DNA of 9,945 nucleotides from Promethearchaeia archaeon (lineage in GTDB: Archaea; Asgardarchaeota; Lokiarchaeia; Sigyniarchaeales; SOKP01), in the NCBI GenBank assembly GCA_029856375.1, contig JAHQWX010000040.1, positions 1 to 9,945 on the forward strand, given 5' to 3'. The notes beneath the pieces are model-generated. The model ran no database searches. It was not told the DNA's origin and saw only the letters and a list, made by a program, of their open reading frames with translations. Both the position numbers and the translations under genes were made by a program. Shown here in pieces: positions 5,708 to 9,945 of this stretch. Within the stretch, counting starts at the first letter, position 1. Each line of letters begins with the position of its first letter.

Positions 5708-6958
5708 TTACAACCATTCTATCATTTTTCTCCCGCATCTTGGGCATTTTTTAGAAAATGATCCTAATGGCCACCCACAATCTGGGCAGGTAGTTCCTGC
5801 ACCACTTTTCTCGAATAATTCTTGCTTCTTAGCAATCTCTGATTGAAATTTTGCTTTTAATTGCTCAATTCTTTTATCTCTTTCGTCAATTGAAAGCCAA
5901 TATAGCTCCTTTATTATTTCTTCGGCTTTCTCAAAGGCTAATTGGGGTATTTTCTCAATTAATTTCGCTCTAATGTGTGCTCTTTTTCTTGCTCCAATTA
6001 ATTCGTCCCATCTATTGTCTCTTTCTTTTTTCGTGAGCTGAATTAACTGTTCCCTAAAAGCAACCCTCTCCCAAATATCAATAACCATACCATCGTTTAC
6101 TAAATCTTCAATTTGTTCTACAATTTCTCTTAATCGATTAATAAATAGCTCCTGTTCATTTGAGTCCATCTCCCCTAATAAATTGTGATATTTAACTCTC
6201 TCAGCCTCCGATAGCGTTTCAAATTCGGTTAATGCCGACATTATTTCGTCCATCGGTTTTTCTAATATTGAAACACTTGAATCACTAATTGAACTATCAA
6301 TTTCTTGCTCAATTACTATGTTTTCATCAGATTCTTCTTCGGGTATTGCCGCTTCGGTCTCTTGAATGGGGATGGATTTTTCTTCGGCGATTTCTTCTTC
6401 AATAGTGAGTGGTTTCATGGAAATGCTTTCTTCACTCACCATTTTGATATAACCTTCAATAATCGAGCTAAGCTCTTTTTCTGTGGGAAATCTACCAAAT
6501 TTCTCCAAGAAATTAATGATAAAATTAGTTGCATCTACCCTTGATATTTCAAATCCTCGATTTTTGATCTCATTAATGATTTTTTCTATGGTCAACTCCG
6601 AGTCTTCCACAGTTGGCACTTTTCCCCTAAGCTCGGGTTCTTTTTTAACCTTGGGTGCCTTAGCTCTCTCCTCTCGTAATTTTTCTTCACAAAGCTCCCA
6701 AAATTTATTAAGGTTATCAAGCGCACCCCTAAATCTTAAATATAATTTTCCATCTTCAATAAGCACATATATTTTATTGTTTTTTTTTACATCCTCTGTC
6801 ATATCTTGAGTATAAAAATCAACTTCATAGAGTAAATTTTCTAATTTGATTATGTTTGTATCCATATGAAAGGTTTCTTTCAATATTTCTGATATTAAAT
6901 CTGAGACCAAAGAAATGTTCAAACCTCTACTATCATAAATTTTAGTCTTTTCTTCCAT
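5708..6958 (-). CDS. Acidic helical protein with C-terminal zinc ribbon
   Basis: A 416-residue protein of no family I know. Residues 1-95 may form an alpha/beta unit with a hairpin IYVLIEDGKLYLRFRG (63-78). Residues 119-172 are helical and contain FGRFPTEKELSSIIEGYI (154-171), which looks like a small helical or winged-helix segment. Residues 185-230 are a low-complexity acidic linker rich in Glu, Ser and Ile. Residues 245-385 are long charged helices carrying a recurring L-[ST]-x-x-E-R unit (249-261, 308-320, 355-367, with a weaker copy at 264-276). The C-terminus is a CPxCG zinc ribbon with C391, C394, C405 and C408 as the four ligands. There is no membrane segment, so it should be cytoplasmic. 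The architecture suggests a scaffold or adaptor, perhaps binding nucleic acid or protein; that is inference. The ATG start is preceded by GAGATG on the minus strand (6970-6975). Confidence 0.85.
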   Translation of the reverse strand: MEEKTKIYDSRGLNISLVSDLISEILKETFHMDTNIIKLENLLYEVDFYTQDMTEDVKKNNKIYVLIEDGKLYLRFRGALDNLNKFWELCEEKLREERAKAPKVKKEPELRGKVPTVEDSELTIEKIINEIKNRGFEISRVDATNFIINFLEKFGRFPTEKELSSIIEGYIKMVSEESISMKPLTIEEEIAEEKSIPIQETEAAIPEEESDENIVIEQEIDSSISDSSVSILEKPMDEIMSALTEFETLSEAERVKYHNLLGEMDSNEQELFINRLREIVEQIEDLVNDGMVIDIWERVAFREQLIQLTKKERDNRWDELIGARKRAHIRAKLIEKIPQLAFEKAEEIIKELYWLSIDERDKRIEQLKAKFQSEIAKKQELFEKSGAGTTCPDCGWPLGSFSKKCPRCGRKMIEWL

Positions 6959-7015
6959 ATGAATTATGTCATCTCTTTCGAAATAAGTAAATTTCTAAGA
7001 ATTGGTTAAAAAAGA

Positions 7016-7023
7016 TTTATATT
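7016..7023 (-). promoter_or_regulatory. Putative TATA box of the zinc-ribbon gene
   Basis: Read on the minus strand this is AATATAAA. A start about 25 bases downstream would leave a leader of some 30 bases, enough to include the GAGATG ribosome binding site (6970-6975). It lies back to back with the plus-strand promoter candidate at 7034-7041. Confidence 0.35.
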
Positions 7024-7033
7024 TTTTTTTCTA

Positions 7034-7041
7034 TTATAAAA
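7034..7041 (+). promoter_or_regulatory. Putative TATA box of the membrane-protein operon
   Basis: TTATAAAA lies 35-42 bases before the TTG start at 7076, giving a leader of about ten bases. A second AT-rich run at 7055-7066 is too close to the start for a normal promoter. Confidence 0.4.
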
Positions 7042-7075
7042 GATATTAGTCGGGTATATTTAAAAAATAATTGGT

Positions 7076-7915
7076 TTGAGATTGGACTTCTTGGAAAAGA
7101 TAACTAGAGCAAAAATTCTAGCAGTTTTCATTCTACCCTTAATAGTTTTTTCATATCTCAACCTCTACACTACTTTTATAAGAGCTGAATTTGATAATAA
7201 TCTTCTTGTTTCAACTGAAATTATGCCACCAATTATTGACGGCAATTACTCTTCAATCGTCTCGGAATGGGATAATAAAAATAGCACAAAAGGCTCGCTT
7301 GATGATCTTAACATCGAAATTTGGATTGGTTATAACGAAACGAACTCGTCCCTATACTTTGCTATAAGCTTAGATTTAGAAAATCACCAATCTAAGGAAT
7401 TCTTAGGGATTTTAATATACAACTCGTCAAATTCAAACGAATCTGACTTTGTCGATGGCAAAATAATTCAAAACTATAATTTAGGGACAGCTAGTCACCA
7501 ATCTAATTTTGTTGATCTGAATTTTATTAATGAGACTTACTCGAACATAGATAGCGTAAAAAATGGAAATGGTTCTTGCAAACTTGATGGTAAAAAGACT
7601 AAATACGAATTTGAAATCGAATTCAACGAAAATAATACGGATAATGAAGACGCTGTTTTAAATATTTCTCAGATATATGCCGTCAAATTTATTTACGGTC
7701 AAAATGACGATTATAGTATTCCTTTTTCAAAGGAATCTGAGACCCTTCTTGTGCAAATTGGTTTAGGGGAAGATTCAGAAATAACGCCTGAAGATTTTAC
7801 TGAAGTCGTCTTAAATATCCTCACAATCGTCTTCTTTATTTGTGTTGGTTCTCTGTACGGTTATATAGGATACTATATTTATAACTCTAAAAAACGTAGA
7901 GGAGGAAGAAGATAA
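7076..7915 (+). CDS. Surface protein with CBM9/DOMON-like ectodomain
   Basis: A 279-residue membrane protein. A basic N-terminus (MRLDFLEKITRAK) leads to a hydrophobic segment (about 14-36) that is a signal peptide or signal anchor. The exterior region (about 37-242) opens with PPIIDGNYSSIVSEWDNK (51-68), followed by IWIGYNETNSSLYFAISLD (82-100). That is the pattern 'P.IDG....EW......LYFA' of the beta-sandwich superfamily that includes CBM9-like and DOMON-like domains, which bind sugars or haem. The exterior part holds ten N-x-S/T sequons, pointing to heavy glycosylation. A second membrane helix (about 243-268) ends in a basic cytoplasmic tail SKKRRGGRR. There is only one cysteine in the exterior part (C168). 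The start is TTG at 7076. The next gene follows with no gap. Ligand unknown; the domain call rests on motif resemblance. Confidence 0.75.
   Translation: MRLDFLEKITRAKILAVFILPLIVFSYLNLYTTFIRAEFDNNLLVSTEIMPPIIDGNYSSIVSEWDNKNSTKGSLDDLNIEIWIGYNETNSSLYFAISLDLENHQSKEFLGILIYNSSNSNESDFVDGKIIQNYNLGTASHQSNFVDLNFINETYSNIDSVKNGNGSCKLDGKKTKYEFEIEFNENNTDNEDAVLNISQIYAVKFIYGQNDDYSIPFSKESETLLVQIGLGEDSEITPEDFTEVVLNILTIVFFICVGSLYGYIGYYIYNSKKRRGGRR
7900..7908 (+). promoter_or_regulatory. Ribosome binding site for the GTG-started membrane gene
   Basis: A GAGGAGGAA-type run lies inside the last codons of the ectodomain gene, just before the GTG at 7916. It both encodes part of the basic tail and acts as a strong ribosome binding site, supporting the GTG start and tight coupling of the two genes. 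Confidence 0.6.
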
Positions 7916-8344
7916 GTGCCGAAATATAAAAAAACTCCCGAAAAGCCGCCTCTAAAAGAAAAATCTACTAAAAAACAAATAAGTAGAGATGAATTTATAA
8001 CCAAATCAAGTATTAAGTCGTTTTACATAGCTGGCGCTTGCTTCGTAGTTTCAATTCTTTTTAACGCTGGCATCTTGACTTTTCTTATGAATCAAAACAT
8101 TTATTTAGATGTCATAGATGTTTCCATTAAATCAGCTTCAATTATTTTATTTTTCTTGTTTTTATGCATCGCTGTAGGAAATATTGAAGAAATTAATGGT
8201 AAAGTTTTGGGATGGAAAGAATTAGTCGGCTTAATATTAATCTCACTATTGCAATCTATAAGAAACGGCTGGGTTTTACTTGTATCGAGTATTGGAGTAG
8301 CATTAGTGATATTATATCTTTGGATAATTCAAGAAGGAAGCTGA
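7916..8344 (+). CDS. Small multi-pass membrane protein
   Basis: A 142-residue protein with a Lys/Pro-rich, strongly basic cytoplasmic N-terminus (1-34), then hydrophobic segments at about 35-58, 68-88, 102-115 and 117-138, so three or four membrane helices. There is no recognisable catalytic motif or known family. The start is GTG, directly after the TAA of the preceding gene and behind a strong ribosome binding site. The two proteins are therefore made together and probably act together, the ectodomain protein outside and this one as a membrane partner. That partnership is inferred from gene coupling only. A short loop GNIEEINGKVLGWKELVG (88-105) separates the second and third segments. Confidence 0.75.
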   Translation: MPKYKKTPEKPPLKEKSTKKQISRDEFITKSSIKSFYIAGACFVVSILFNAGILTFLMNQNIYLDVIDVSIKSASIILFFLFLCIAVGNIEEINGKVLGWKELVGLILISLLQSIRNGWVLLVSSIGVALVILYLWIIQEGS

Positions 8345-8368
8345 AAAATAGTTACTGAATAATTATAG

Positions 8369-8515
8369 TTATACTAGTTTCCCTAACTCGTTTTTAAGTA
8401 AGTCCCTGACCGCCATTCTTATTGCTTCGCTTCTATTTGGATAATAATTTTGAGATACGAGTTCCTCTAATTTATCTATGTATCTTTCAGGGAGATGAAT
8501 CGTTATTAACTTCAT
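8369..8515 (-). CDS. Ribbon-helix-helix (CopG/NikR-type) regulator, 48 residues
   Basis: A complete 48-residue protein beginning MKLITIHLPERYIDKLEELV and ending GKLV. The N-terminal strand KLITIHLPE (2-10) is the DNA-contacting ribbon. Helix 1 runs over ERYIDKLEELVSQ (10-22) and helix 2 over SEAIRMAVRDLLKNE (29-43), joined by the turn YYPNRS (24-29) that is typical of archaeal members. Such proteins bind operators as dimers and act as repressors or antitoxins. No toxin gene is adjacent: the downstream neighbour is the convergent membrane gene. It is divergent from the methyltransferase gene, so it may control that promoter. No ribosome binding site precedes the ATG. The AT palindrome at 8536-8547 sits at TATA distance, so the message is probably leaderless. 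Confidence 0.88.
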   Translation of the reverse strand: MKLITIHLPERYIDKLEELVSQNYYPNRSEAIRMAVRDLLKNELGKLV

Positions 8516-8535
8516 AAAGAAATACTACGAAATCT

Positions 8536-8547
8536 AAAATATATTTT
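8536..8547 (-). promoter_or_regulatory. TATA box and possible operator of the RHH gene
   Basis: AAAATATATTTT is a perfect 12-base palindrome, centred about 26 bases before the ATG at 8515. That matches an archaeal TATA box of a leaderless gene. Ribbon-helix-helix dimers bind symmetric sites, so the palindrome may also be an autoregulatory operator; that part is speculative in such AT-rich DNA. Confidence 0.45.
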
Positions 8548-8603
8548 GATATATTATTTCTGTATTATAAGATAGAATTGCGAGAAAATTTTCAAAAAAA
8601 AAG

Positions 8604-8611
8604 ATATAAAA
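8604..8611 (+). promoter_or_regulatory. Putative TATA box of the DNA methyltransferase gene
   Basis: TATAAAA within 8604-8611 lies about 30 bases before the TTG at 8640, consistent with a nearly leaderless transcript starting there. If translation instead begins at ATG 8754, the leader would exceed 100 bases. Confidence 0.4.
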
Positions 8612-8639
8612 TTCAGCACTCCTTTGGATTTGGTTAAAT

Positions 8640-9945
8640 TTGAGCAAAAAATATTTGACGCTTCAAACAATTCTCAAAAAATATCGCAATTCTTCTAATT
8701 TTAAGGATTTCTTTAAGTGGTATTTCGCATTTTTTAGGAAAAAATCTAAAAGTATGAAAAAGTCAGAAAAAGTTTTGGAAAATTTTCAAGACTTAGAAAA
8801 AATTTTTGACTTTGCCTATTCAAATAAGAGATCCCAAGGGATTTATTTTACCAAAAAATACATCGTAGATTTCATGGTAAAAAAGACTTTAGGAAAATTT
8901 ATTTCTAAAGAGAAGTCAAATCTTAAAAATAATCTTGCTCAACAAAAAAACCAAATTAGAGCAATTGATGGCTTTCTATTCAAAATATTTTCAACGAGTG
9001 TCTGCGATCCGGCCTGCGGAAATGGGTATTTCTTATTAGAAGCTTTTTTTTTATTCTATGAAAATTATCTTGAAGTACTCTCTCTTTTGAAAAAAAGGAA
9101 TATACCCGTAGAAGAATTAAAAATAAGGGATTTATTTTTGGATCCGGTTGCATACATCATTAAAAATAACATTTATGGTGTAGATTTAAACGAAAAATCA
9201 ATAAAATTCTGTTCCATACTATTCAATTCTTTTGCACTAATTTCAAATCCCTTAAATCTTCAATTTATACCAAATATAAAGGTCGGTAATTCTCTAATCT
9301 ACAAAAATGTAGAAAATAGTCCAGAGATTACTGTTTTTGAATGGAACTTGGAGTTTCCTAAAGCTTTTAATGAAAAAATCAAAAATCCCGGCTTTGATTT
9401 TGTTATAGGAAATCCCCCGTATGTGAGAGTTCATAAACAAGATAGAGAGTTAAAGCGAGCTCTTAAGATTCTTTATTATAGCCCTTATAGAGATTTCGAC
9501 TTGTATATTGTATTTTTCGAAATGGCATTAAGAATTTTAAAAGAGGGTGGAGTGCTTTCTTACATCACTTCGGATAAATTTTTAGTAAGATTATACGCAA
9601 AAAAATTAAGAGAATTAATGCTTAGAAAAGTTAAAATTAAAGAATTAATCGATCTTTCTCGAATACAAGCCATTTTTCCAGAAAATATATATCCAATTAT
9701 TAGTATTGTAAAAAAGAATAAAGACATTTCGGGGACGCATCTTATAAAATACTATAAAATCACTAAAAATGTCAGAGCAAATTTACCTTTTTTATTATCG
9801 GGAACCGCGATCTCTGAGAAAAAGGATATAATATTTGTTAAAAAATTGCAAAAAACTATTCAAAAAAAAAATAACATGCAATTAGTCTTTATCCCGAAGG
9901 AATTTCAGGGAATTTTTGAAAAACTTGAAAATTTAGACAAAATAG
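8640..9945 (+). CDS. N6-adenine DNA methyltransferase, Eco57I/TaqI-like (3' end missing)
   Basis: The frame is open from the stop at 8607-8609 to the right edge, about 435 residues from TTG 8640. It transfers a methyl group from S-adenosylmethionine to adenine in DNA. Visible motifs, numbered from that start, are the N-terminal RSQGIYFTKKYIVDFMV (64-80), SAM-binding motif I CDPACGNGYFLLEA (122-135), NIYGVDLN, catalytic motif IV FVIGNPPYVRVHK (N258-Y261), and LRILKEGGVLSYITSDKFL after it. This is the gamma-class order seen in TaqI and Eco57I-type enzymes. Only some 65 residues precede the 'GIYFT' motif, so there is no room for the N-terminal nuclease of fused type IIG enzymes. Specificity domain and any endonuclease would lie beyond the window. 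The start is uncertain: TTG 8640 fits the promoter, while ATG 8754 would remove 38 basic residues. The RHH gene is divergent. Confidence 0.9.
   Translation, partial: MSKKYLTLQTILKKYRNSSNFKDFFKWYFAFFRKKSKSMKKSEKVLENFQDLEKIFDFAYSNKRSQGIYFTKKYIVDFMVKKTLGKFISKEKSNLKNNLAQQKNQIRAIDGFLFKIFSTSVCDPACGNGYFLLEAFFLFYENYLEVLSLLKKRNIPVEELKIRDLFLDPVAYIIKNNIYGVDLNEKSIKFCSILFNSFALISNPLNLQFIPNIKVGNSLIYKNVENSPEITVFEWNLEFPKAFNEKIKNPGFDFVIGNPPYVRVHKQDRELKRALKILYYSPYRDFDLYIVFFEMALRILKEGGVLSYITSDKFLVRLYAKKLRELMLRKVKIKELIDLSRIQAIFPENIYPIISIVKKNKDISGTHLIKYYKITKNVRANLPFLLSGTAISEKKDIIFVKKLQKTIQKKNNMQLVFIPKEFQGIFEKLENLDKI

Noticed and set aside
6305..6809. Two plus-strand open frames opposite the zinc-ribbon gene
   Set aside because: They are Phe/Ser-rich reverse readings of Glu/Lys-rich codons, and the minus-strand frame carries a complete zinc ribbon.
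7021..7031. T-tract before the membrane operon as a terminator
   Set aside because: No plus-strand gene ends upstream of it. It lies between divergent promoters, so it is more likely promoter-flanking AT sequence.
1..9945. CRISPR array, tRNA, rRNA or insertion sequence
   Set aside because: No regularly spaced repeats, cloverleaf with a TTCGA-type arm, rRNA signature, transposase motif or terminal inverted repeats were seen.

Overview
The window is AT-rich (roughly two thirds A+T) and archaeal. It carries ribosomal protein L15e, the archaeal/eukaryotic RNase P proteins Rpp30 and Pop5, TATA-type promoters with short or absent leaders, T-tract termination and a C/D box guide RNA. TTG is a frequent start codon. 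Proteins with no recognisable family (an acidic zinc-ribbon protein, a sequon-rich surface protein) would suit an Asgard/Lokiarchaeia-like genome, but that placement is an impression and nothing here proves it.

Layout. Positions 1-158 are the 3' end of a gene, probably for a winged-helix protein. The short gap after it holds a C/D box sRNA at 193-260, the most distinctive non-coding element found. Two minus-strand genes follow: inositol-phosphate synthase (275-1384) and a small archaeal conserved protein (1468-1884). From 1960 a plus-strand run carries a short D-3-phosphoglycerate dehydrogenase, L15e, Rpp30, Pop5, a stand-alone ACT-like protein and a 150-residue orphan. It ends at a nine-T tract (5686-5694). 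A 416-residue zinc-ribbon protein converges on it from the minus strand (5708-6958). Divergent from that is a two-gene membrane operon: a sugar-coated CBM9/DOMON-like ectodomain protein and a small multi-pass protein (7076-8344). The right end holds a tiny leaderless ribbon-helix-helix regulator (8369-8515, minus) and, divergent from it, an Eco57I/TaqI-type adenine DNA methyltransferase that runs off the edge.

How the genes fit together. The core is an information-processing block. L15e, Rpp30 and Pop5 are neighbours in many archaea, and Rpp30 and Pop5 are partner subunits of RNase P. The C/D sRNA adds rRNA or tRNA methylation to the same theme. Inositol-phosphate synthase supplies the head group for inositol ether lipids or solutes. 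The right end looks like the start of an accessory or defence region. No complete new system is demonstrated. The best leads are the sRNA with mutually complementary guides, the ACT-like gene packed behind the RNase P pair, the repeat-bearing zinc-ribbon protein, and the ectodomain operon.
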